Positions 17,209 through 23,739 of a stretch of 25,942 nt of DNA are shown here, piece by piece. The DNA comes from Prorocentrum cordatum (taxonomy: Eukaryota; Sar; Dinophyceae; Prorocentrales; Prorocentraceae). The notes under the pieces are model-generated. The model ran no database searches. It saw only the letters and a program-made list of their open reading frames with translations, and was not told where the DNA came from. The stretch lies in NCBI GenBank assembly GCA_963575745.1, contig CAUYUJ010018481.1:163350-189291 (forward strand), given 5' to 3'. The position numbers and the translations under genes are program-made. Each line of letters begins with the position of its first letter. Within the stretch, counting starts at the first letter, position 1.

Positions 17209-17439
17209 TGATGGGCCTGTTTTCCACCACCACCACCACAAATTGGAGGGGGAGGGGGTCCTCCTCCTCCTCCTCCTCCTCCTCCTCCTCCTCCTCCCCG
17301 TCATTCTCCTCCTCCTCCTCCTCCTCCTCCTCCTCTTCGTCCTCCACCTCCTCCTGTTCGTCCTCCTCCTCCTCTTCGTCCTCCACCTCCTCCCCCCTCC
17401 AACCTATGGTGGTGGTGGTGGTGGAAAGCAAACCCATCA
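17209..17439 (+). mobile_element. TIR element with CTC microsatellite core and 5-bp target duplication
   Basis: The left end TGATGGGCCTGTTTTCCACC and the reverse complement of the right end, TGATGGGTTTGCTTTCCACC, are inverted repeats. They continue through (ACC)n and TTGGAGGGGG for about 43 bp. The 231-bp element is flanked on both sides by GGACC (17204-17208 and 17440-17444). A paralogous uninterrupted sequence with a single GGACC is at 17716-17765. The interior is CTC/CGT triplet repeat. No transposase is encoded. It is non-autonomous by structure, and the insertion is supported by the empty site. Confidence 0.88.
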
Positions 17440-17515
17440 GGACCGTTCGGCTGGCGAGCAGAATCCGACGAACCGTCCTGTTTTGAACGCTTCCGTCCAG
17501 AATCTGCCTCTAGGG

Positions 17516-17700
17516 GTACTCCAGATCTCGTAATAAAGGGAGGGGGGTCTCATTTCGGAGGGGGGTCTCTTCCAAGCTATCTTGGAGGGCCTGGGGGGTC
17601 TGGGGACGATGTTTTGGAGGGTTCTCCCACGGGGGAGGTCTGAAATGGCTTGTCTTGGAGGGTCCAGACCCCCTCCCTTTTATTACGAAATCTGGAGTAC
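17516..17700 (-). mobile_element. MITE family 1, copy 2
   Basis: Reverse-complemented, it aligns along its whole length with 1395-1583. The same ends (GTACTCCAGATTTCGTAATA) and core (GTGGGAGAACCCTCCA, CATCGTCCCCAGACCCCCC) are present, with scattered substitutions and shorter C runs. Its right end GAGTAC is followed directly by the empty-site paralogue. Confidence 0.88.
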
Positions 17701-17715
17701 GTGCCCGACCTCATT

Positions 17716-17765
17716 CCAGTGAGGCGCTGCCTGGACCGCTCGGCTGGCAAGCAGACTCCGGCGAG
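17716..17765 (+). repeat. Empty-site paralogue of the 17209-17439 insertion
   Basis: AGTGAGGCGCTGCCTGGACC followed by GCTCGGCTGGCAAGCAGACT matches 17189-17208 joined to 17445-17475 with about seven substitutions in 50 bp. It lacks the 231-bp element and the second GGACC. It documents the pre-insertion sequence and a local duplication. Confidence 0.8.
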
Positions 17766-17855
17766 CCCTCGCTCCCAGAGGCCCCCGGCACCTCCAGGAG
17801 CCCGCCGCTCGGGCGCGAGCCCGCCCGGCTGCCGCGCCGCGCAGCCCCGGCTTTC

Positions 17856-18013
17856 GGTCGGGCGCGCCACCCTACAGGCAGATTTTGGAGGAACATTCGG
17901 AACTGCCTCCCCAAAAGAACCAAACAAAAAGCATGCATAGTCAAACAGATCGTCCCCAAGTTATGTTCTGACTACTTTTGAGCATTCCTCCTGAAGAGGG
18001 GCACGCCCGCCCT
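17856..18013 (+). mobile_element. MITE family 2, copy 2
   Basis: The ends GGTCGGGCGCGCCACCCTAC and GAGGGGCACGCCCGCCCT are imperfect inverted repeats. The internal blocks ATCGTCCCCAAG, CTGACTACTTTTGA and ATTCCTCCTG match 3544-3690. It is more diverged than copy 1. A DR1 fragment follows within 60 bp. Confidence 0.7.
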
Positions 18014-18069
18014 AACCCTGGCGCAAACAGCGTGTGAAGACCGCCTCCAGGGCCACGAACGGGTCCTGA

Positions 18070-18148
18070 GCCCAGCTCGACCCGAACCCCGCGCAGTCAG
18101 ATCCTGCAGGATCCAGCGCTCTGGCTCAGACCCCATCTGCGCTGCACT
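18070..18148 (+). repeat. DR1 dispersed repeat, partial copy E
   Basis: Only CCCGAACCCCGCGCAGTCAG, ATCCTGCAGGATCCAGCGCT and CTGGCTCAGACCCC remain, in the DR1 order. It is a truncated or decayed copy. Confidence 0.6.
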
Positions 18149-18561
18149 CCTGGCACTGGCCCGGGATGAAGACTGCAATGTCCCTCGCTCCGCTCGCAGA
18201 TAGATCCCGTGAAGGAGAGGCCCTCCGTGATGTAGCACCGTGGCAGCTTGTCCAAGACGGTTCCAGCCGCGCAGACCAATGGCGGCCCAAGACATCAAGG
18301 TGCAGCATGAAGGCCAGCTCGCCTCCATTCCCCCTCGCTCCCTCTCTCTCTCACTCCCTGCCTCCCTCCCTCCTTCCCCATTTCCCTCCCTACATGTCGC
18401 ATCCATAGGTGATCCCTTCTGTTCGTCTCCTGTCCTAGCGGTCATGGCTTTCGCCATTGCCCGTGTTCCCGCCATCCTTCGCCCCTAACCATAGCTTCAA
18501 CCACCTGGCCGACTTGCCCACGATTCCCAGCCCGCACGATCATGCGAAAGCACGCGGATAC
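18149..18561. other. Intronic sequence, no supported gene
   Basis: Minus-strand frames at 18160-18310 (for example GLSFTGSICERSEG) look moderately natural but match nothing I know. A CTCCCTCC-rich stretch at 18330-18395 is polypyrimidine on plus. In the ABM model this is the start of intron 2, which opens with GTATCC at 18561. Confidence 0.35.
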
Positions 18562-18624
18562 AAACTGGTTGGGGTCCTCTATGCTCCGCAGCAAGTCGAA
18601 GCGCATGCAACCAGGATCCGATGC
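18562..18624 (-). CDS. ABM monooxygenase domain, exon 2
   Basis: Minus strand: acceptor CCAAG|GCATCG (AG at 18625-18626), then 21 codons reading ASDPGCMRFDLLRSIEDPNQ and F, then donor TTT|GTATCC (GT at 18560-18561). S.(E/D)PGC.RFD.L....DPN.F is the most conserved part of ABM proteins, covering the helix end and the second strand. Both boundaries are in phase 0. Joining to exon 1 gives TKSRDQ then ASDPGCMRFD, exactly the family order. The exon is 63 nt, far too short to show as an ORF. ABM enzymes are small, often dimeric and cofactor-independent oxygenases of quinones or aromatic compounds. The substrate here cannot be inferred. Confidence 0.72.
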
Positions 18625-19297
18625 CTTGGCGAATCTTTATTTCCCCCCACCACAAGCGTTGTCGTCGACACGTGCATGTTCAAGCAAGATGCCTTGCAGA
18701 GCATCAGAGCGTTGGCAGCGAGCCTGCAGAGCGGTCCGAGAGGACAACGGCGCACGGAGACGCGGAGGAGCGCCCCAAAAGCACGCAGGTCCGACACGGT
18801 GCCTCCTGACACGCTGGAAAGCTAAAACTGCCCTGGTCCGTCCGGCAAGCTCTCCGTAATAGTCCAGTGGCTACCTCACCTCGCAGCTGCACGTCGGAAG
18901 GCCACCCTCATCTTGCCATCAGCTGCACCTGTTGCTTGTGAATATCCCTTCTGCACGTTTGCTGTATGATATGAATTTCGTATGTGATGCATGTCTGCCC
19001 GATGTGGATGTTCGCGGTAACCGTCATTAGTGTATGTCTGCGGGGACTGCCCATGTGCCTGTGTTTCGCGTAGCCATCTGTCCTGTTATGTGTGCCAATC
19101 GCTTGTGTCTGCTCGGTGTGCCGTCATGTGCATATGATTTGTGCACCCGATGGTTGTGTCCATTATGCACGTGTGTACATTGCGTCTGCCCTATGTGCCA
19201 ATCATGTGCATTTGCCAATTGAGCACAATACGCGAATGCGCGTTGTCTGTTATTTGTGTACGGCAACCTTCTGTAGATTACACGTGAGGTTATGCCC
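18625..19297. other. Intron 1 of ABM model, TGTGC-rich
   Basis: 18960-19230 is unusually rich in ATGTGC, GTGTGC and TGCC words without a fixed period. No gene, RNA or inverted repeat was recognised. The long plus frame across 19092-19856 is a shadow. Confidence 0.4.
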
Positions 19298-19500
19298 AAC
19301 AAACCCCCCTGGGCGGCCCTGGGAGGCCCTGAAGAGAGCCTCAAGAGCCCCAAACGGCCAGAGGTGGCCGCGACATGCCTCTAGCAGGGCCCCACCAGAG
19401 GTCCCCAAGAGGCCCCCAGGTGGCCACCCACGAGGCCCAAAGGCGCAACCGAGAGGCCCCCACGAGGTACCCCACGAGACAGTCGAGAGGAGCCCGGCCC
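19298..19500. repeat. Degenerate GC-rich repeat field (GAGGCCCC units)
   Basis: CCAAGAGGCCCC, CGAGAGGCCCCC and GGTGGCC units of the same style as 10286-11245 occur, in shorter form. Minus-strand frames read LGL/GGHLG-type repeats. It is part of intron 1 in the ABM model. Confidence 0.6.
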
Positions 19501-19685
19501 ACAACCCACACAGGGTGGCGGGATGCGCCGAGTGTCCATTGGAGGATGCCCGAAGTGGAGAGCAGAAAAGGGGAAGCGGGAGGAACAGGGGGGGTGCCCA
19601 GCGGCACCCAGCTGCACGTCCTCCTCCCTCCTGCACCATGCGAGCCCTGCACCGACACAAAAACCCGCCCAAATCAGGCCCAGGC

Positions 19686-19790
19686 CTGGTCCCGCGATTT
19701 AGTGACATCCACCTCCATCGCGGCCAGGAAATCGTCGACACGGTCCGGCTTGATATCCACTGTGACCATGACCTCCCAGACATCTGGCGT
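19686..19790 (-). CDS. ABM monooxygenase domain, exon 1 seen (N-terminal strand and helix)
   Basis: On minus, TTTTTTCTCGAG is a good acceptor (AG at 19791-19792) and the frame then reads TPDVWEVMVTVDIKPDRVDD, FLAAMEVDVTKSRDQ. V.V.(I/V)KP.(R/K)VD.FL.A....V..SR is the first strand and helix of the ABM fold. An alternative AG|G acceptor at 19773-19774 would start the exon at VMVTVDI. The 3' end is GACCAG|GCCTGG, a GC donor in phase 0. Without splicing the frame meets TGA within three codons. No initiator Met is certain. VM could be internal, so an upstream exon or another start is expected beyond 19800. Confidence 0.7.
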
Positions 19791-19855
19791 CTCGAGAAAA
19801 AACCAGACGTAGGTCTTTCATCGTTTTCGACCTCTCGGGGCCCTTACCGGGTCTA

Positions 19856-19907
19856 GGGGGAGTCCAAAATCGGGGGCGGCCAAGAGGGGGCGTCCAAGAA
19901 GGGGGGG
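19856..19907 (+). repeat. Short tandem repeat of GGGGCGTCCAAGA units
   Basis: GGGGAGTCCAAAATC, GGGGCGGCCAAGAG and GGGGCGTCCAAGAAG follow one another as 14-15-bp units. It lies just upstream (minus sense) of the ABM exon 1 acceptor region. Confidence 0.55.
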
Positions 19908-20060
19908 CGCAAATCATGGCCGGCGGCACGTGCGCGGCCCAGGTGGGGCCAGGGACGCATTGAAACAAGAGGAGGCGCCACGAGGCCTGGGGAAGATGTC
20001 ATGCCCCCCGCCATGATATCCACACACCCCTACAGGGCAAATTGTAATACATGGGATTGT

Positions 20061-20105
20061 TTGTTTTAATACATGATCCGCACGCGGAGCATGTATTAAA
20101 AACAA
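20061..20105. repeat. Hairpin with ~21-bp arms
   Basis: TTGTTTTAATACATGATCCGC and GCGGAGCATGTATTAAAAACAA are inverted arms with one indel and one mismatch around a 2-nt loop. The composition is AT-rich relative to neighbours. It could form a cruciform. Confidence 0.7.
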
Positions 20106-20240
20106 CACTGCAGTCATCACCACCCTCGCTGCCGCCCCCGACATACAAACGACTCGGGATGGAAAGCCGGTCCCAAAGAAGTGGCCGAGGGCCCGCGCTT
20201 CGACAAAGATTTTGGGCGACCCAAGAGGGGGTCCTGCTGA

Positions 20241-20389
20241 AAGGGGGTGGTACAATAGATTTGGGGCAATTGTATTGCGACTGTGTTGCGCCGGGGAATC
20301 GGATCGCATGGTACAGAAGGCATTGCCCGCCCCAAAATGTATTGCAACCCCGCAGATTTGTTGCACCACATGTTTTTCACCACCCCCTT
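20241..20389. mobile_element. Possible small TIR element (AAGGGGGTGGT ends)
   Basis: AAGGGGGTGGT (20241-20251) and ACCACCCCCTT (20379-20389) are perfect 11-bp inverted ends. Inside, ATTGTATTGCG and TGTATTGCAACCCC occur near each end. No target duplication or second copy was found. Confidence 0.4.
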
Positions 20390-20896
20390 GTCCCCTGACC
20401 TTCCAGAGTGCCAACAAATACACTCCAGACGAATGAACCTATCTGGACTGCCTCAAGCCTCGACGGAAATTAGGATGCCGATGTCCTGGTGCTCTTTTTT
20501 CAGCCCTCCTGGAAGGTCAGGGTCGCTGGGCCCCCTTCTGGGTCCACCCCACACCCTCGCCATCGCTCGGACGCCCATTCCTCTTGTATTTTTCGACTTC
20601 GTGCGTGTTTTTTTTTTTCCGCCAAATGGTCAGGGATGGTCCTCGATGGCCCTCGCCGACGGAAAAATGCACACGTCCGAGCGATGCCAAGCTCGAGACG
20701 TCGGAGGTCCGACGCCGCGCGTCGCGGCGCACCCACCCCGCGTCGCGGCACCCCGCGGGGCGCCCGCGGAGCGGGCGATGGCGAGGGGCGGCGGCGGCGG
20801 GCCAGCAGCAGGCGCGCGCACGGCAGAGCCCCGGCGGCGCGCCCAGGGCGTGTGTGTGTGTGGGCAGGGTGCATCCCCCGGGGCCGTAGGCGACCC
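20390..20896. other. Gene-free stretch with G/C-rich shadows
   Basis: A T11 run lies at 20609-20619, and GTGTGTGTGTG occurs at 20849. 20690-20840 is very CG-rich and open in several frames. TAGGCGACCCG at 20887-20897 is the complement of the motif that follows two other GAG tracts. No supported gene was found. Confidence 0.4.
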
Positions 20897-21027
20897 GAGG
20901 AGGAGGAGGAGGAGGAGGAGGAGGAGGAGGAGGAGGAGAGGAGGAGGAGGAGGAGGAGGGGGAGGAGGAGGAGGGGGAGGAGGAGGAGGAGGAGGGGGAG
21001 GAAGGGGGAGGAGGAGGAGAGGGAGGA
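20897..21027 (+). repeat. (GAG)n microsatellite
   Basis: GAG triplets occur with GGGG interruptions, immediately preceded by TAGGCGACCCG. Polymer ORFs through it on both strands are artefacts. Confidence 0.9.
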
Positions 21028-21159
21028 ACGTTGTGGAACGTTTTGGCAAGCAACGTCGTGCAACGAGGCGGGCAGGGCAAGAGAGGGAGAGAGCAGCAAG
21101 CAGGAGCGCATGTGCCCAAGGCGCCCCCTTTACTCGGAATCGTTGCTCGGGTCGACAGG

Positions 21160-22145
21160 GGGGGGGGAACGAGGGGGGCCTCGTCCACCGAAACAGGAAA
21201 AGCCTCCCCGACTCCGTGAGACACAGCTAACTCCGACATGGAATCTCGCGCTCGAGCTCGCTGATCGGCCACGGCAGAAAACCGTGCGTGGCGCAGCAGG
21301 ACACTCGCCTTGGACGAGCCTGCGTAACTCGGGTACAAACCACGACGAATTCTGGCCAGATGTTCAATGCCCTTGCGAGAGGGCGCTTTACAAATAAGCG
21401 CCAAATGGCGCCCGTCCGAAGTAGCCGTGCGGCCACAAAACTGACAAAAGTACAGAAAATGCATATCCCAAAACGCAAGCTTGTGGGATGGTTGCAAGAC
21501 CGCTCCAGACACCGCGACGGGGCCAGGGACCACCACGACAACGTCAGAGGGGAAAGAGTCCACCCCAACAGCAGGGATGCATGGTGCCTTGGAGACCTCT
21601 AAGAGGTGACTCTTATCACACAGCACCTCGCAACTCCTGCAACGAAGCGCGCTGCCGAAGGTCACAAACTTGTGAGGGGAGGCGCGAAGCGCCCGATCCA
21701 ACTTCGAACCCTGCCTCGCTCTCTCCAAAGGCGCCACAGAAGGGCGGGCCTTCCTCGGGTCGGCCGCTGACGAGTCGATCAGGGCGCGACGCGCTCTCCT
21801 TCTAATCAGGGCGGTCTGAGCATCCCAAAAACCCGTTCGAGGGACCGTGCGGGCCGAAAGGTGCCAGGAACGCTCCGCGGCCTCTGAGGCCGCGCGGTCC
21901 GCAAGTTGATTTCCAGACCTGAGGAAAACCTGGTGGGCCGTAAGGCCCTCAGCCTCCGTGTCTAAGTGGGAAGCCGTCCGTTCCAAGGTTACTAAACCTT
22001 CACCTCGTGAAGCAAGAGCGGTCTTACTTCGGAGCCACAAGTCCCAATTCCGCCCGCCCACCGCACTAACCCGACCCCGCTCCCAACCAGCAATCAAGGG
22101 AAAGTGGTCCGTGACATAATGAACGGGGCCAGTAGTGCCCTCAAG
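21160..22145 (-). pseudogene. Retroelement C-terminal relic: partial RNase H plus zinc-like tail
   Basis: A single minus frame is open from the CTC-sense repeat at about 22145 down to about 21160. It begins with VHYVTDHFPLIAGW (Asp codon at 22107-22109, an RNase H active-site position). DLWLRSKTAL and RSGNQLADRAASEAAE follow (last RNase H Asp, codon 21897-21899). Then comes CRSC (codons near 21641 and 21632), then FCQFCG (21446, 21437), then HLALICK (21392) and GLYP. The first RNase H Asp and Glu are missing because the frame enters the GAG microsatellite (22150-22280). No stop or frameshift is seen within about 325 codons, so decay is recent or the module is still conserved. The longer 687-codon ORF around it is repeat-extended and not real. 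Confidence 0.65.
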
Positions 22146-22149
22146 GCAC

Positions 22150-22280
22150 AGGAGGAGGAGAGGGAGGAGGAGGAGGAGGAGGAGGAGGAGGAGGAGGAGG
22201 AGGAGGAGGAGGAGGAGGAGGGGGAAGGGGAGGACGAGGCGGAGGGGGAGGAGAGGAGGAGGGGGAGGAGAGGAGGAGCA
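22150..22280 (+). repeat. (GAG)n microsatellite
   Basis: GAG triplets have GGGG interruptions toward the right. It abuts the 5' side of the minus-strand RNase H relic, replacing its upstream part. Confidence 0.9.
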
Positions 22281-22333
22281 GGGGGAGAACAAGCTAGGTG
22301 CGCTCGCGCCATCCCCACCCTCCCATCCCTTAC

Positions 22334-22388
22334 CATGGCGTAGATCCCCTCTCTTCTCGCACAGTCGGATGCCGAGCAGGGCAATGAT
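22334..22388 (-). other. Possible small exon
   Basis: Minus strand: CTTTCGAG|ATCATT acceptor, 18 codons (IIALLGIRLCEKRGDLRH plus one base) and a strong donor CATG|GTAAGG. The reading is natural, but I recognise no family. It lies upstream of the ABM exons on the same strand, so it could be an upstream exon of that gene. It could equally be chance. Confidence 0.2.
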
Positions 22389-22419
22389 CTCGAAAGGGTA
22401 CGCGATGTAGTGTAGAGCA

Positions 22420-22686
22420 AGGCGTGGCATGGCGTAGAAGAGCACCGCAAAGCGTAGTATGTCACAGCATGGCGTGGCGTGGCGTGGCGTAGTGAAGCTT
22501 TGCATCACAAAGCTTTGCAACGCAAAGCATGGCATCGCACAGCGGCCCCGATCAGAACATTGCGTAGCGTGGCATGGCATAGAACGACGTGGTACTTAAG
22601 CACTGCATATCACAGCTTCAGCTGAAGGCATGGCATCGCGCAGCGGAACGCAGACGAGCATTGCATTGCAGGCCGTGGCATGGCAC
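22420..22686 (+). repeat. Degenerate GGCGT/GGCAT pentamer field
   Basis: GGCGTGGCGTGGCGTGGCGT at 22471 and many GGCAT, GCGTAG and CAAAGC words recur for about 260 bp. CAAAGCTTTG palindromes lie near 22507. It is continuous with the 53-bp minisatellite that follows. Confidence 0.65.
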
Positions 22687-22687
22687 G

Positions 22688-22880
22688 GGAAATGACGCCA
22701 GCGCTGCAGCGGGAGCACGATTCGGAACGAGCGGAAGCGCGGAAATGAGGCCAACGCTGCAGCGGTAGCACGATTCGGAACGAGCGGAAGCACGGAAATG
22801 AGGCCAGCGCTGCAGCGGGAGCACGATTCGGAACGAGCGGGGCCCGGAAATGAGGCCGGCGCTTCAGCGAGAGCAGCATT
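22688..22880 (+). repeat. 53-bp minisatellite, about 3.7 units
   Basis: Units start GGAAATGA(G/C)GCC at 22688, 22741, 22794 and 22846, with lengths 53, 53 and 52 and a truncated fourth. Each contains GCTGCAGCGG and ACGATTCGGAACGAGCGG. Units 2 and 3 are the most similar. Minus-strand frames through it simply repeat the unit. Confidence 0.95.
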
Positions 22881-23021
22881 TAGAAAAAAATGCAAGCGAA
22901 AACCCAACTCCGGGGAATCCTGTGTGTACAAGAACAATACGCTGGGGGGGGGGGGGGGGCGAACACTCCCTACCCGTCATCAGGGGAAGGAGGAGAGTAG
23001 TATTCATACTGAGCAGTTGTG
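22881..23021. other. Short unique spacer with G run
   Basis: A G15 run lies at 22944-22958. No gene or repeat family is seen between the minisatellite and the GAG tract. Confidence 0.4.
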
Positions 23022-23161
23022 GAGGAGGAGGAGGAGGAGGGGAGGAGGAGGAGGAGGAGGAGGAGGAGGAGGAGGAAGGACGAGGAGGAGGAGGAGGAGG
23101 AGGAGGAGGAGGAGGAGGAGGAGGAGGGGGAGGAGGGGGAGGAGGAGGAGGAGGAGGAGGA
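23022..23161 (+). repeat. (GAG)n microsatellite
   Basis: GAG triplets end in GACGGGTCGCCTA, the same exit sequence as the 16494-16912 tract. They are open in all frames and non-coding. Confidence 0.9.
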
Positions 23162-23491
23162 CGGGTCGCCTAAGCCCTTCGGACAAACCCTCCAGGGCAG
23201 AGAGAGGGCGGGTCGTCCCGGAAGGCCTCCGTCTGCGGAGGAATGCTGCGGGCCTTCTCCGGAGCCGCAAGGCAGCTTCTCGGAATCGGGAAAAATGCAA
23301 TCAACATACCCATCGGTCGGAAGAAGTAGGTAGAAACATAAAGTAGGAAGGCGTTGGAAATAGATTGGGTTTCCGCCCCGCCTCCTGAAGAGGAGGGAAG
23401 AGGGAAAGCCACTCGACTCTTGAAGTAGGAAGGCGCTGAAAGTAGATTGTAATCTGGGAATCCAACAATACCTGCTTTCAACGACCGGTGG
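23162..23491. other. Unique stretch containing a short direct repeat
   Basis: AAGTAGGAAGGCG(T/C)TG(G/A)AA.TAGATTG occurs twice (23341 and 23424), separated by GGGAAGAGGGAAAG-type sequence. No gene is recognised. Confidence 0.45.
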
Positions 23492-23646
23492 GTAAACTCG
23501 TGGCACTCCGCGCGGATTTCTAGGATCTGCGCTGGACCCCCCTCCCTGGCGCGTGGAGTGCGCAAGGGAGGGCGCCGGAGGATCTGCCGAGGGATCCAGC
23601 GAGGTTCAAGAAAAATCCGCGCGGAGGGGCAAGAGTTTATGCTTAT
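23492..23646 (+). mobile_element. MITE family 3, copy 4
   Basis: The element begins GTAAACTCGTGGCACTCCGC followed by GCGGATTTCTAGGATC. It ends CAAGAAAAATCCGCGCGGAG followed by GGGCAAGAGTTTAT. The core CCCCCTCCCTGGCGCGTGGA matches copy 3, but the right half of the core is rearranged. It lies just upstream of the LINE relic. Confidence 0.8.
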
Positions 23647-23739
23647 ATCGGTTTGTCTTCTTGGACTCTCAGCAGGCGAAGGGGGCTCTGGAGAAGCCCC
23701 ACCGCCTTCCGAGGAGGCCCGCCCCCCCTCTTACTCCCC

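Noticed and set aside
20517-22580. A 687-codon minus-strand ORF as one large gene
   Set aside because: Only the middle (about 22145-21160) has protein-like content (RNase H end and CX2C tail). Both ends are translations of GAG/CTC and pentamer repeats.
22688-22880. 53-bp repeats as a CRISPR array
   Set aside because: The units are contiguous with no unique spacers, and the genome context is eukaryotic.
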